Positions 17,224 through 27,231 of a stretch of DNA of 64,000 nucleotides are shown here, one piece after another. The position numbers and the translations under genes are program-made. The DNA comes from Stutzerimonas azotifigens (GTDB lineage: Bacteria; Pseudomonadota; Gammaproteobacteria; Pseudomonadales; Pseudomonadaceae), in assembly GCF_013522725.1 (NCBI RefSeq), contig NZ_JAAMRF010000006.1:62001-126000 (forward strand), in the 5' to 3' direction. How positions within the stretch are numbered: the first letter of the stretch is position 1; each line of letters begins with the position of its first letter. The notes beneath the pieces were generated by a model, which saw only the letters and a program-made list of their open reading frames with translations, had not been told where the DNA came from and ran no database searches.

Positions 17224-18222
17224 TTACTGGAACAGGGCGTCGCTGGACAGCCCGTTGCGCTCGAGAATCTCGCGCAGACGCTTGAGGGCCTCGACCTGGA
17301 TCTGCCGGACACGCTCGCGTGTCAGGCCGATCTCCTGGCCGACCTCCTCCAGCGTGCAGCTCTCATAGCCACGCAGGCCGAACCGACGAATCACGACATC
17401 GCGCTGCTTCTCGGTCAGGTCCGAAAGCCATTGGTCGATGCTCTGGGACAGGTCATCGTCGAGCAGAAGCTCGCACGGATCGGACGGCTTTTCATCGGTC
17501 AGGGTGTCGAGCAGTGTCTTGTCGGTGTCAGGCCCCAGCGAAATGTCCACCGAGGTAACCCGCTCGTTCAATCCCAGCATGCGCTTGACCTCGCACACCG
17601 GTTTTTCAAGCAGGTTGGCGATCTCTTCGGGGCTCGGCTCGTGGTCGAGCTTCTGCGTCAGCTCACGAGCGGCACGCAAATAGACATTGAGTTCTTTGAC
17701 CACATGAATCGGCAGGCGAATCGTTCGGGTCTGGTTCATGATCGCCCGTTCGATGGTCTGCCGGATCCACCAGGTCGCATAGGTCGAGAAGCGGAAACCG
17801 CGCTCCGGATCGAATTTCTCGACCGCGCGGATCAAGCCCAGGTTGCCTTCTTCGATCAGGTCCAGCAGCGATAGACCCCGATTGACGTAGCGACGCGCGA
17901 TCTTGACCACCAGTCGCAGGTTGCTTTCGATCATGCGCTTTCGCCCCGCCGGATCGCCCTTCTGGGCAAGGCGCGCGTAATGCACTTCTTCGGCGGGAGA
18001 GAGGAGCGGCGAAAAGCCGATTTCGTTGAGGTACAGCTGGGTGGCGTCGAGCGCACGGCTGTAGTCGATGAACTTGTGTTGCTTGGGAGAGGAAGCAGAT
18101 TTCGCCTTGCTGCCGGAAGAAGGTGTGGACGCCGGGCGGGCACCCTCGAAGACAATAGCGGGGTCCATCAGCAGGACCTCGTCGTCTAAGTCAAACTCCG
18201 GCGCTTCTTTGTCGAGAGCCAT
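17224..18222 (-). CDS. rpoS: RNA polymerase sigma factor RpoS
   Basis: A 332-residue sigma-70 family factor of the stationary-phase type. Region 2 includes [19 protein letters not shown] and the -10-binding aromatic cluster [15 protein letters not shown] (about residues 144-158), region 3 follows, and region 4 carries the helix-turn-helix [20 protein letters not shown] (about 290-309). Length and location after nlpD are diagnostic. It is expected to direct genes for starvation and stress survival. In pseudomonads the main rpoS promoter lies within nlpD, and the 92-base gap here fits that. Next to it lies rsmZ, another stationary-phase regulator. Confidence 0.97.
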   Translation of the reverse strand: MALDKEAPEFDLDDEVLLMDPAIVFEGARPASTPSSGSKAKSASSPKQHKFIDYSRALDATQLYLNEIGFSPLLSPAEEVHYARLAQKGDPAGRKRMIESNLRLVVKIARRYVNRGLSLLDLIEEGNLGLIRAVEKFDPERGFRFSTYATWWIRQTIERAIMNQTRTIRLPIHVVKELNVYLRAARELTQKLDHEPSPEEIANLLEKPVCEVKRMLGLNERVTSVDISLGPDTDKTLLDTLTDEKPSDPCELLLDDDLSQSIDQWLSDLTEKQRDVVIRRFGLRGYESCTLEEVGQEIGLTRERVRQIQVEALKRLREILERNGLSSDALFQ

Positions 18223-18314
18223 TATTGTTGTCCTGTGCTGAGTTCGACAACAGGCTCGGCGACGCCAACCGTGGCAGCGCTGAGCCTATTCGTGCCGGAC
18301 GGTCAGGAGTCAGG

Positions 18315-19172
18315 TCAACGTTTAGGCAGGTATTGCTGGGGATCTACCGGCTTACCCTGGCGGCGAATCTCGAAATGCAGTTTCACCCGGTCGGTTCCAG
18401 TCGAACCCATGTCGGCAATGGTTTGCCCGGCTTTGACCTGTTCGCCCTCCCGAACCAGCAACCTACGGTTATGACCGTAGGCACTTACGTAGGTATCGTT
18501 ATGCTTGATGATCACCAGTTCGCCGTAGCCCCGCAAACCGCTGCCGGCGTACACAACAGTCCCATCAGAAGCAGCTAAAACAGGCTGTCCTAATTCCCCT
18601 GCGATATCAATTCCTTTATTCAAACTTCCGTTTGAGGAAAAAAGCCCGATTACCGGGCCGTTTGCCGGCCATGCCCAGCCGCTGGCCGAACGCGTGACCG
18701 GCGTCACAGGCGTCGTGGCAGGCTTATTGACCGGCTGCGTTGCAGGCGTGGTCGAGACTGGCGGCTGAGAGGCCGGCGTCGAAACAATCACCGGTGAGGA
18801 CGTGGCCGGCCGCGGTGGTGCGGCTGGGGTGACGCGGCGTGGCGGCGTGGCGGCAACCGAACTAGCCGACGAATGGCCATCGAAGCGAATGCGCTGCCCC
18901 GGGTAGATGACATAGGGAGGGCGGATGCCGTTGCGCTGCGCCAGCTGCTTCCAGTCCCAGCCGAAGCGAAACGCGATGGCGTACAGGGTGTCGCCTCGCT
19001 GAACGGTGTATTGGCCACTGGTGACCGGGGCACGTGCGTTGCGGTCGACCACCTGAACGCCGCCGGAAGGAGAACCCGCGCACCCTGACAGCAATGCCGC
19101 CAGCAGCAGAGCACAGGCGACGGGTCTGGCAGGTGACTGGCAGCTGAACGGCTGGCTGAAAAGGCGCCTCAA
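18315..19172 (-). CDS. nlpD: NlpD-type lipoprotein, amidase activator
   Basis: A 285-residue lipoprotein acting at the inner face of the outer membrane. The signal peptide ends in the lipobox LLSGC with Cys31. A LysM peptidoglycan-binding domain covers about residues 55-98, a Pro/Thr-rich linker about 105-170, and a LytM (M23) domain the C-terminal 110 residues. The LytM metal site is degenerate (NKGID where active enzymes have HxGxD), as known for NlpD, which activates amidase AmiC instead of cutting itself. I place the start at the TTG at 19172, with GGAG six bases upstream; no ATG fits. Confidence 0.9.
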   Translation of the reverse strand: MRRLFSQPFSCQSPARPVACALLLAALLSGCAGSPSGGVQVVDRNARAPVTSGQYTVQRGDTLYAIAFRFGWDWKQLAQRNGIRPPYVIYPGQRIRFDGHSSASSVAATPPRRVTPAAPPRPATSSPVIVSTPASQPPVSTTPATQPVNKPATTPVTPVTRSASGWAWPANGPVIGLFSSNGSLNKGIDIAGELGQPVLAASDGTVVYAGSGLRGYGELVIIKHNDTYVSAYGHNRRLLVREGEQVKAGQTIADMGSTGTDRVKLHFEIRRQGKPVDPQQYLPKR

Positions 19173-19198
19173 CTGACACTCCGGTTCATCATCGACTC

Positions 19199-20134
19199 CT
19201 AGGCGTTTTCGGCGACGGGCTGGTTGCGCGAGGCGATCCATTCGATACCGAGCACAAGCGCTACACCCACGACGGCCAGCATCAGGGCGAGCACGAGCTG
19301 AGGATCCTGCCCGGTAATATCGGCAAAGGCACCCGGGGATATATTTCGCTCCAGTAGCGGTACTTGCTCGCCTTGGGAATTGACCCGCCAGGTGAGGGTT
19401 TCCTTCCACGGCCAGACCTTGTTCAGCGAGCCGAGCATCAGCCCGGTCAGGAACGCCAGAGTCAGGTCGCGCCAACGCTTGAGCATCCAGCTTACCAGCC
19501 GGGCGAAGGTCAGAAGCCCCACAACGCAGCCGGCCAGGAAGGTCAGCAGGATCCCCGCTTCGAACCCCTTCACCGCGGCCAGGACCACTGGGTAAAGGCC
19601 GAGCAGAAGCAGAATAAAACTGCCGGAAATGCCTGGCAGGATCATCGCGCAGATGGCGATCGCGCCGGCCAGGAACAGGCTGAGCCCGTCGCTCCCCCAC
19701 TGCACGGGCTCGGCCACGGTGATCCAGTAGGCGAAGGCGATGCCGAGCAGCAGAGCCACCACACGACTGGTACCCCAGCGCCCGATGTCCTTGGCGACGA
19801 TATGCACCGAAACCAGGATCAGCCCGAAGAAGAACGACCAGACGGGAACTGGGTGGTGCTCAAGCAGGTAGGAGATCAGCCGCGCCAGGCTAATGATGCT
19901 GGTGAAGACACCGCCGAAGAGAATCAGCAGAAACGACAGGTTGGCGGTCTGCCAGGCCTCGCGCACCCTGCCGCGCAAGAGCTGCACCGCCGCGTTGGGG
20001 ACCGCGGAAATCGACCGCAGCAATTCGTCGTAGATCCCGGTGATGAAAGCGACGGTGCCGCCCGAAACGCCAGGCACCACGTCGGCCGCGCCCATGGCGA
20101 TGCCCTTGGCGTACAGCATTAAAGCCTTCTTCAT
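19199..20134 (-). CDS. DUF368 family membrane protein
   Basis: A 311-residue inner-membrane protein with about eight hydrophobic segments and the family signature GAADVVPGVSGGT near residues 15-27, repeated in weaker form in the second half (ILPGISGSF near 165-173). DUF368 proteins were reported as polyprenyl-phosphate (undecaprenyl phosphate) translocases, which return the lipid carrier to the cytoplasmic face for envelope synthesis; applying this here is inference. The gene lies between pcm and nlpD, with gaps of 19 and 26 bases, so it is probably part of the surE-rpoS operon. Confidence 0.9.
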   Translation of the reverse strand: MKKALMLYAKGIAMGAADVVPGVSGGTVAFITGIYDELLRSISAVPNAAVQLLRGRVREAWQTANLSFLLILFGGVFTSIISLARLISYLLEHHPVPVWSFFFGLILVSVHIVAKDIGRWGTSRVVALLLGIAFAYWITVAEPVQWGSDGLSLFLAGAIAICAMILPGISGSFILLLLGLYPVVLAAVKGFEAGILLTFLAGCVVGLLTFARLVSWMLKRWRDLTLAFLTGLMLGSLNKVWPWKETLTWRVNSQGEQVPLLERNISPGAFADITGQDPQLVLALMLAVVGVALVLGIEWIASRNQPVAENA

Positions 20135-20153
20135 GTTTCCTTCCGCTGAATCG

Positions 20154-20789
20154 TCAAACTACAGGTCCATTGAGCAGCGGCACGAAACGTACGGTATCCA
20201 GCATGTGGCGGGAGAAACCGTTTTCCTCTCGAATGATCAGCATCAGTTGCTGGACATCACCCGCGCCGACCGGGATCACCAGTCGACCGCCAGGTGCAAG
20301 TTGATCGAGCAATGCCTGAGGCACATCGGCTGCCGCCGCGGTAACGATGATGCCATTGTAGGGAGCCAATGCCGACCAGCCTTCCCAACCATCACCCCAG
20401 CGAAAGACCACGTTGCGTAATTTGAGTTCGACGAGACGCTCTTTGGCCCGGTCCTGCAACGCCTGGATTCGCTCGACGGAAAACACCCGCTCGACCAGTT
20501 GCGCCAGCACGGCTGTCTGGTAGCCGGAGCCGGTACCGATCTCCAGCACCTTGTCCAGCGGGCCGTCGGCGATCAGCAGCTCGCTCATGCGCGCAACCAT
20601 GAACGGCTGCGAGATGGTCTGGTTATGGCCGATCGGTAGCGCCGTGTCCTCGTAGGCCCGATGCGCCAGGGCCTCGTCGACGAACAGGTGGCGCGGCGTG
20701 CGCCGAATCACCTCGAGCACCTTCGGGTCCGACAACCCTTCCTCGTACAGGCGCTGTATGAGCCGGTCGCGGGTGCGCTGGGAGGTCAT
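20154..20789 (-). CDS. pcm: protein-L-isoaspartate O-methyltransferase
   Basis: A 211-residue S-adenosylmethionine-dependent enzyme that starts repair of isoaspartyl residues in aged proteins. The SAM-binding motif [16 protein letters not shown] is near residues 80-95, and the substrate-site stretch [13 protein letters not shown] is near 55-67. I chose [10 protein letters not shown] (ATG at 20789) because family members begin there. A GTG at 20834 overlaps the surE stop and has GGAGGGG upstream, so a 226-residue form is also possible. It sits in the surE-pcm-nlpD-rpoS cluster, all linked to stationary-phase survival. Confidence 0.93.
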   Translation of the reverse strand: MTSQRTRDRLIQRLYEEGLSDPKVLEVIRRTPRHLFVDEALAHRAYEDTALPIGHNQTISQPFMVARMSELLIADGPLDKVLEIGTGSGYQTAVLAQLVERVFSVERIQALQDRAKERLVELKLRNVVFRWGDGWEGWSALAPYNGIIVTAAAADVPQALLDQLAPGGRLVIPVGAGDVQQLMLIIREENGFSRHMLDTVRFVPLLNGPVV

Positions 20790-20830
20790 GCCGGTTCCGT
20801 TGCGCAGAAAATCGTCTGGTCCACGCCTGA

Positions 20831-21580
20831 TCACAGCAACCCCTCCAGCCAACGGTCGAGGCCCTGGAACGCCTCGTGAAAGGTGCGATCGAGCTGCAGC
20901 GGGGTGACCGAGACATAGCCCTGCATCACCGCGTGGAAATCGGTACCCGGTCCGCCATCCTCGACGTCTCCGGCTGCCGAAATCCAGTAGCCCTCCTTGC
21001 CCCGCGGATTGGCCACCTTGACCGGCGCCTTGGCGCGTCGCCGATGTCCCAGGCGCGTCAGCTGGATACCACGGATATGGTCCAGCGGCAGGTTCGGCAC
21101 GTTGATGCTGAGCACCGTGCGCGCAGGCATCTGCAGGCGGGCATGGTTTTCCACCAGCGTGCGGGCGATGTAGGCGGCGGTCGGGAGGTTGTCCGGCTGA
21201 CGCGAGACCAGGGAGAAGGCGAACGCCGGCATGCCGGTGAAGCGCCCTTCGATGGCGGCGGCTACGGTGCCCGAATAGAGAACGTCGTCGCCCAGGTTGG
21301 CACCCAGGTTGATCCCCGAGACGACCATGTCCGGCGCCTGCTCGAGCATTCCGTTGATACCCAGGTGAACACAGTCGGTGGGCGATCCGTTGAGACCGAT
21401 GAAACCGTTCGGCATGGTGACCGGGTGAAGCGGGCGATCCAGGGTCAGCGCGCTACTGGCGCCGCTCATGTCCTGGATCGGGGCGATAACCTGGCACTCG
21501 GCGTAATCCGCCAGCGCGTCATAAAGCGCGGCGAGCCCAGGTGCATACACCCCGTCGTCGTTGGCGATCAGAATACGCAT
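20831..21580 (-). CDS. surE: 5'/3'-nucleotidase SurE
   Basis: A 249-residue survival protein and nucleotidase that removes phosphate from nucleoside monophosphates. Metal ligands are visible as NDDG (Asn7, Asp8, Asp9) near the N-terminus, the SGASS loop (about residues 38-42) and [11 protein letters not shown] with the conserved Asn near residue 95. Length fits. The start overlaps the truD stop by one base (TGATG), so translation is coupled. It is followed by pcm, as in other gammaproteobacteria. Confidence 0.95.
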   Translation of the reverse strand: MRILIANDDGVYAPGLAALYDALADYAECQVIAPIQDMSGASSALTLDRPLHPVTMPNGFIGLNGSPTDCVHLGINGMLEQAPDMVVSGINLGANLGDDVLYSGTVAAAIEGRFTGMPAFAFSLVSRQPDNLPTAAYIARTLVENHARLQMPARTVLSINVPNLPLDHIRGIQLTRLGHRRRAKAPVKVANPRGKEGYWISAAGDVEDGGPGTDFHAVMQGYVSVTPLQLDRTFHEAFQGLDRWLEGLL

Positions 21581-22620
21581 CAGATGTCCGTCTGCCCTGC
21601 CAGGCTGACCAGCTCACGAACCACGGCGGTGGCGAAGCATCCGGTCGGCAGGACGAATTCCAGTTGCAGAATGTCAGGCTCGGGATAATGCCACGACAAG
21701 CTCCCAATGGGGAGGCGAAGAATGCGCCGTTCGTGCTCCAATCGCGCTTGCTCCAGCCAAGCGGTCAATGCGGGCTCCGCCTCGGCCACCCGCTGTTCGA
21801 GCGCGGCGGTGGCGCCACTGGCTGGCGAATTGCCCTGTCCCCACAGCGCAGCGGTCGGATGCAGGTCGAGGATGGCCAGCCGCGGATCGCTGCACTCGGC
21901 TTCGCCGGCAACGAAAAAACTACGACTGTCGGTAAAAGCCAGCAGATCGCCGACCTGCGCCTTGTTCCAACTGCCCGCCGCCACGCGCTCGGCAAGGACC
22001 CGGTTGAACAGGTAGCTGCGTGCCGCGGACAGCAGCCGTGAACGCAGATTGCGGGACTCCGGCAACTCGCCGCGCGCGGCATATTCACGCGCACCGGCGA
22101 GATTGCCGCCTTGGTAGCCGAAACGCTGGGGGCCATAGTAATTGGGCACTCCTTGCTGGCGAATGCATTCCAGACGCGCTTCGAGCGCCGTGCGATCGGC
22201 CTGTAGCTCGGTCAGGCGCAGCGTGAAGCCATTGGCCGAATGGGCGCCGCGCTGCAACTTGCGTTGATGACGCGTCTGTCTGAGCAGGCGCAGGCTGTCG
22301 TTCTCGGCCGCGCCAAGGTCCGGATCAGCCTTACCGGGAAGATGCAGGCTGAACCATTGTCGAGTCAGGGCCTGGCGATCCTTCTGGCCGGCATAGCTGA
22401 TCGCTCGCAGCGGTACACCGGCGGCCCGCGCGAGGCGCCGCGCCGCTTCCTCGGTATTCAGGTTGCGTTTTTCGACCCACAGCCACAGGTGCTCACCTTC
22501 ACCCGACAACGGGATATCGAGCACCTCGTCGACCTGAAAGTCCTCGGCCACCGCCTTGAGCACGGTCTGACCACAGGGTTCTCCATGGGCCCGGGAGCCA
22601 AGTAGCTGATCTTCGGTCAT
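21580..22620 (-). CDS. truD: tRNA pseudouridine(13) synthase TruD
   Basis: A 346-residue enzyme that forms pseudouridine at position 13 of tRNA-Glu and others. The catalytic Asp81 is in the signature [16 protein letters not shown], and NYYGPQRFG near residues 154-162 marks the TRUD insertion domain. Length fits. It overlaps ispF at its start by four bases (ATGA) and surE at its end by one base. Confidence 0.95.
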   Translation of the reverse strand: MTEDQLLGSRAHGEPCGQTVLKAVAEDFQVDEVLDIPLSGEGEHLWLWVEKRNLNTEEAARRLARAAGVPLRAISYAGQKDRQALTRQWFSLHLPGKADPDLGAAENDSLRLLRQTRHQRKLQRGAHSANGFTLRLTELQADRTALEARLECIRQQGVPNYYGPQRFGYQGGNLAGAREYAARGELPESRNLRSRLLSAARSYLFNRVLAERVAAGSWNKAQVGDLLAFTDSRSFFVAGEAECSDPRLAILDLHPTAALWGQGNSPASGATAALEQRVAEAEPALTAWLEQARLEHERRILRLPIGSLSWHYPEPDILQLEFVLPTGCFATAVVRELVSLAGQTDI

Positions 22621-23090
22621 GCCTTGACCAGCAGCGCGACGGCGTGCACCGCAATGCCTTCTTCACGCCCGGTGAAACCAAGCTTTTCGGTCGTGGTGGC
22701 CTTAACGTTGACTTGATCCATCTCGACTTCGAGGTCCTCGGCAATGGAGGTGCGCATGGTCTCGATGTGCGGCGCCATTTTTGGCACCTGCGCGACGATG
22801 GTGGCGTCGACGTTGCCGACCTGCCAGCCACGGGCGCGCACCTGGGCGACCACGTGGCGCAACAGGACACGGCTGTCGGCGCCCTTGAACTGCGGGTCGG
22901 TATCGGGAAAATGCTTGCCGATGTCGCCCAGCGCGGCGGCGCCCAGCAGCGCGTCGCAGAGCGCGTGCAGCAGCACGTCGCCATCGGAATAGGCGAGCAG
23001 CCCGGAGGTATGGGGGATGCGCACACCCCCGAGGGTGATGAAGGTCCCCTCGCCGAAGCGATGCACGTCGTAACCGTGGCCGATACGCAT
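22617..23090 (-). CDS. ispF: 2-C-methyl-D-erythritol 2,4-cyclodiphosphate synthase
   Basis: A 157-residue homotrimeric enzyme of the MEP isoprenoid pathway that cyclises CDP-methylerythritol phosphate. Zn ligands are in GYDVHRF (Asp8, His10), and [17 protein letters not shown] near residues 42-58 gives the third His and the active-site loop. The TTEK motif near 130-135 is conserved. It leads the ispF-truD-surE-pcm operon, whereas the partner ispD is 7 kb away, separated by the accessory region. Confidence 0.96.
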   Translation of the reverse strand: MRIGHGYDVHRFGEGTFITLGGVRIPHTSGLLAYSDGDVLLHALCDALLGAAALGDIGKHFPDTDPQFKGADSRVLLRHVVAQVRARGWQVGNVDATIVAQVPKMAPHIETMRTSIAEDLEVEMDQVNVKATTTEKLGFTGREEGIAVHAVALLVKA

Positions 23091-23212
23091 AGTTATGTCA
23101 CCAAGCAGAAGCGAGCGGCGATTCTACAGGAGCTGGCGTCGGGGTGAACCGCAATCGCGGGGGGCGATGAGCAGATCGAAACGGGCGATGATGACCATCA
23201 ACCGAATCGATC

Positions 23213-23236
23213 TTATATCGGATAGAACCGATATAA
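23213..23236 (+). promoter_or_regulatory. operator palindrome upstream of the ArsR-type gene
   Basis: A perfect inverted repeat, TTATATCGG-N6-CCGATATAA, 36 bases before the regulator start. Its right arm contains TATAA and could overlap a -10 box. ArsR-family repressors normally bind such a site in their own promoter, so autoregulation is likely. Confidence 0.75.
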
Positions 23237-23272
23237 AGTTCGCCCCATCACGATATCCATCCGATTTTACTC

Positions 23273-23575
23273 ATGCCTGACGAACTCGACGACATCATCA
23301 AGGCCCTGGCCCATCCGCTCAGACGCCAGATCCTCGACTGGCTCAAGGATCCGCCGGGCCACTTCCCCGATCAGGAGCATTCCCTGGAGAGTGGCGTCTG
23401 CGCAGGCCAGATCGACCAGCGCGCCGGACTGTCGCAGTCAACCGTCTCGGCCCACCTGGCCACCCTCCAACGGGCCGGTCTCGTTACCAGCCGCAAAATC
23501 GGCCAATGGCATTTCTTCAAGCGCAACGAGGAGGCCATCCAGGCCTTCGTCGAGCGCCTCGGTCGGGAACTCTGA
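23273..23575 (+). CDS. ArsR-family transcriptional regulator
   Basis: A 100-residue winged-helix protein. The first helices IIKALAHPLRRQILDWLKD (residues 8-26) and the recognition helix region GLSQSTVSAHLATLQRAGLV (about 52-71) match the ArsR family. The classical metal-binding ELCVCDL motif is missing. The single Cys43 (in SGVCAGQID) could be a redox or electrophile sensor, which would suit the downstream ene-reductase. An inverted repeat in the promoter is the probable operator. A 40-base gap to xenB suggests one operon. Confidence 0.88.
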   Translation: MPDELDDIIKALAHPLRRQILDWLKDPPGHFPDQEHSLESGVCAGQIDQRAGLSQSTVSAHLATLQRAGLVTSRKIGQWHFFKRNEEAIQAFVERLGREL

Positions 23576-23615
23576 CCGAAACACTTCCTGAACCTTCGCA
23601 ACCGGAGCCTCAAGC

Positions 23616-24665
23616 ATGCCTACTCTGTTCGACCCGATCATCATCGGTGACCTGCACCTGTCCAACCGCATCGTCATGGCGCCGCTGACCCGCTGCCGCG
23701 CAGAACCCGGCCGCGTACCCGGCGAGCTGATGGTCGAATACTACGCACAGCGTGCATCGGCCGGTCTGATCATCAGCGAGGCGACGTCGGTCACGCCGAT
23801 GGGTGTCGGCTACCCGGACACGCCCGGCATCTGGTCCGACGAGCAGGTCGAAGGCTGGAAGAAAATCACCGCGGCGGTGCATGCCAAGGGCGGCAAGATC
23901 GTCCTGCAGCTGTGGCATGTAGGGCGCATTTCCGACCCGGTCTATCTGGATGGTGAACTGCCGGTAGCGCCTAGCGCCATTCAGCCGGCAGGCCACGTCA
24001 GCCTGATCCGCCCGATGAAGGACTACGTGACACCGCGCGCCCTCGAGACCAATGAGATCCCGGGGATCGTCGAGGCCTATCGCAAGGGCGCCGAAAACGC
24101 CAAGAAAGCCGGCTTCGACGGCGTCGAGATCCATGGCGCCAACGGCTACCTGCTCGACCAGTTCCTGCAGGACAAGACCAACACGCGCACCGATGCCTAT
24201 GGCGGCTCCATCGAAAACCGCGCACGGCTGATGCTGGAAGTCACCGATGCGGCGATCGGCGTCTGGGGGGCGGGACGCGTCGGCGTGCACCTGGCTCCAC
24301 GTGCGGACTCCCACGACATGGGCGACTCCAACCTGGCAGACACCTTCGGCTACGTGGCTCGCGAGCTCGGCGCCCGCGGCGTCGCCTTCATTTGCACCCG
24401 CGAGAAGGAAGGCACGGACAGCCTCGGCCCGACCCTGAAGCAGCACTTTGGCGGGGTCTACATCGCCAACGAGCGCTTTACCAAGGAACAGGCCAACGCC
24501 TGGCTGGCTGAAGGCAAGGCGGATGCGGTGGCCTTCGGCATTCCCTACATCGCCAACCCGGACCTGGCCGAGCGCCTGCGTCAGGACGCCCCGCTGAACG
24601 ACCCGCGTCCGGACCTCTTCTACGCCAAGGGCGCGGAAGGCTATACCGATTATCCGTCGCTCTAA
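23616..24665 (+). CDS. xenB: ene-reductase of the Old Yellow Enzyme family (XenB/NemA-like)
   Basis: A 349-residue FMN enzyme that reduces activated double bonds, N-ethylmaleimide and nitro compounds (nitroesters, TNT-type) with NADPH. Thr25 near the flavin (in MAPLTRCRAEP) and the His-Asn pair in HGANGYLLDQF near residues 172-182, which binds the substrate carbonyl, are both present. FMN contacts are in TNTRTDAYGGSIENR. Length fits XenB. It is probably co-transcribed with the ArsR-type gene and ends at a strong terminator. The exact name XenB is by resemblance. Confidence 0.88.
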   Translation: MPTLFDPIIIGDLHLSNRIVMAPLTRCRAEPGRVPGELMVEYYAQRASAGLIISEATSVTPMGVGYPDTPGIWSDEQVEGWKKITAAVHAKGGKIVLQLWHVGRISDPVYLDGELPVAPSAIQPAGHVSLIRPMKDYVTPRALETNEIPGIVEAYRKGAENAKKAGFDGVEIHGANGYLLDQFLQDKTNTRTDAYGGSIENRARLMLEVTDAAIGVWGAGRVGVHLAPRADSHDMGDSNLADTFGYVARELGARGVAFICTREKEGTDSLGPTLKQHFGGVYIANERFTKEQANAWLAEGKADAVAFGIPYIANPDLAERLRQDAPLNDPRPDLFYAKGAEGYTDYPSL

Positions 24666-24680
24666 GCTCCGCTGACGGAA

Positions 24681-24714
24681 AGGCCCGACCGGGTGACCGG
24701 TCGGGCCTTTTTTT
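24681..24714 (+). terminator. rho-independent terminator of xenB
   Basis: A perfect twelve-base stem, AGGCCCGACCGG / CCGGTCGGGCCT, with loop GTGA, followed by a T run. It ends the ArsR-xenB transcript. Confidence 0.95.
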
Positions 24715-24718
24715 AACC

Positions 24719-25128
24719 GTAGGGTGGAAACCGCGAAGCGTTTCCACGCGGGCCGGTGATCGTCGAATCGCCAGGCTTGCTCGAACGCCGCCGCCCCACG
24801 CGCGGATGAGGCTTCGCCGTCATCCACCCTACGCCTTCAACACCTCGGCATGACGTAGGGTGGAAAACCGCGAAGCGTTTTCCACGCGAACCGATGATCG
24901 TCGAATCGCCAGGCTTGCTCGAACGCCGCCACCCCACGCGCGGATGAGGCTTCGCCGTCATCCACCCTACGCCTTCAACACCTCGGCATGACGTAGGGTG
25001 GAAAACCGCGAAGCGTTTTCCACGCGGACGGTGATCGTCGAATCGCCAGGGCTTGCTCGAACGCCGCCACCCCAGCGCGTGGATGAGGCTTCGCCGTCAT
25101 CCACCCTACGCCTTCAATGCCTCGGCGT
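24719..25128. repeat. three tandem copies of a REP-like unit carrying the fghA tail
   Basis: Three units of about 136-139 bases start at 24719, 24855 and 24993. Each begins with GTAGGGTGG, contains two hairpins (GTGGAAAAC...GTTTTCCAC and GGATGA...TCATCC), and ends with CCACCCTAC followed by about 25 bases matching the last codons of fghA. The third copy ends in the real fghA gene. The outer ends form an inverted repeat, so each unit can fold into a long stem. I recall similar GTAGGGTGG elements as scattered repeats in P. stutzeri-like genomes. Confidence 0.9.
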
Positions 25129-25951
25129 GATGTCGCAGGTGATCCTCGATGAAGCTGGCGATGAAGAAGTAGCTGTGGTCGTACCCCGGCTGCAGGCGCA
25201 GCGTCAGGGGATGTCCTGCCGCCTTCGCTGCCTGCTGCAAAGCTTCCGGCTTGAGCTGGGTGGCCATGAAGTCGTCGCGGTCGCCCTGGTCCACCAGGAT
25301 CGGCAACTTCTCCTGCGCCGAGGCCATCAACGCACAGGCGTCCCACTCCTTCCAGCGCGCCCGATCCTCACCCAGGTAGCGGCTGAAGGCCTTCTCGCCC
25401 CATGGGCAGTCGAGCGGGTGGGCGATCGGCGCGAACGCCGACAGCGAACGATAACGCCCCGGGTTGCGCAGCGCGCAGACCAGCGCCCCGTGGCCACCCA
25501 TTGAATGGCCGCTGATACCGCGTCGATCGGAGACTGGGAAGTTGGCCTCGATCAGCGCCGGCAGCTCCTGCACGACGTAGTCGTACATGCGGTAATGCCG
25601 GGCCCAGGGCTCCTCGGTCGCGTTGACATAGAAACCCGCGCCGAGCCCGAAGTCCCAGGCGCCCTGCGGATCGTCAGGCACGCCCTCACCCCGCGGGCTG
25701 GTATCGGGCGCGACGATCACCAACCCGAGCTCGGCGGCCATGCGCATCGCACCCGCCTTCTGCATGAAGTTCTCGTCGGTACAGGTCAGCCCGGACAACC
25801 AATAGAGCACCGGCAGCTTGGCGCCCTGCTCGGCCTGCGGCGGCAGGTAGACGGCGAACACCATGTCGCAATTGAGGCTGCTGGACCGGTGGCGATAACG
25901 CTTGTGCCAGCCGCCGAAGCTTTTCTGGCAGGAAATGTTTTCCAGAGACAT
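25106..25951 (-). CDS. fghA: S-formylglutathione hydrolase
   Basis: A 281-residue alpha/beta hydrolase that splits S-formylglutathione into formate and glutathione, the second step of glutathione-dependent formaldehyde removal. The nucleophile Ser is in GHSMGGHGA near residue 148, and the acid and His of the triad are in DQGDRDDF and GYDHSYFF. The start at 25951 has AGGAGC upstream. It follows adhC in the same operon, with a 62-base gap holding a long hairpin. The final codons are duplicated downstream inside the tandem repeats. Confidence 0.95.
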   Translation of the reverse strand: MSLENISCQKSFGGWHKRYRHRSSSLNCDMVFAVYLPPQAEQGAKLPVLYWLSGLTCTDENFMQKAGAMRMAAELGLVIVAPDTSPRGEGVPDDPQGAWDFGLGAGFYVNATEEPWARHYRMYDYVVQELPALIEANFPVSDRRGISGHSMGGHGALVCALRNPGRYRSLSAFAPIAHPLDCPWGEKAFSRYLGEDRARWKEWDACALMASAQEKLPILVDQGDRDDFMATQLKPEALQQAAKAAGHPLTLRLQPGYDHSYFFIASFIEDHLRHHAEALKA

Positions 25952-25967
25952 TGCTCGCTCCTGATTC

Positions 25968-26007
25968 GGGTGGTGACCTGCGGAGAAGGCTCCGAAGATC
26001 ACCACCC
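25968..26007 (-). other. intercistronic stem-loop between adhC and fghA
   Basis: A long imperfect hairpin: the outer arms GGGTGGTGA / TCACCACCC are perfect and the inner arms CGGAG / CTCCG add to them. It sits between the adhC stop and the fghA ribosome site and has no T run. It could stabilise the upstream mRNA or tune expression of fghA. Confidence 0.55.
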
Positions 26008-26013
26008 TGCCGT

Positions 26014-27168
<1,155 letters not shown>

Positions 27169-27181
27169 TCACTCGCACTCT

Positions 27182-27229
27182 GGGATAATTGGCGTCTTGG
27201 TAAAAACATTATTGTTATTCAGGGATAAT
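27182..27229 (+). promoter_or_regulatory. possible LysR-type operator between adhC and gfnR
   Basis: The octamer GGGATAAT occurs twice (27182-27189 and 27222-27229). The second forms ATTAT...ATAAT dyad symmetry from 27208 to 27229, resembling the interrupted dyads bound by LysR-type regulators. It lies just before the regulator start and within the shared promoter region. Confidence 0.45.
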
Positions 27230-27231
27230 CA

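Noticed and set aside
17098..17874. A plus-strand frame that would code the heptamer repeats as SGKRKAE-like repeats
   Set aside because: It runs antisense through rpoS and its repetitive N-terminus comes only from the GCGGAAA tandem. No ribosome site or family match was seen.
18315..19700. A 461-codon version of the nlpD frame
   Set aside because: The first 176 codons are antisense-type sequence overlapping the DUF368 gene on the same strand in another frame; the lipoprotein signal begins at the TTG at 19172.
24719..25128. Possible CRISPR array
   Set aside because: The three units of about 137 bases are adjacent and nearly identical throughout, without variable spacers; they are tandem repeats with internal hairpins.
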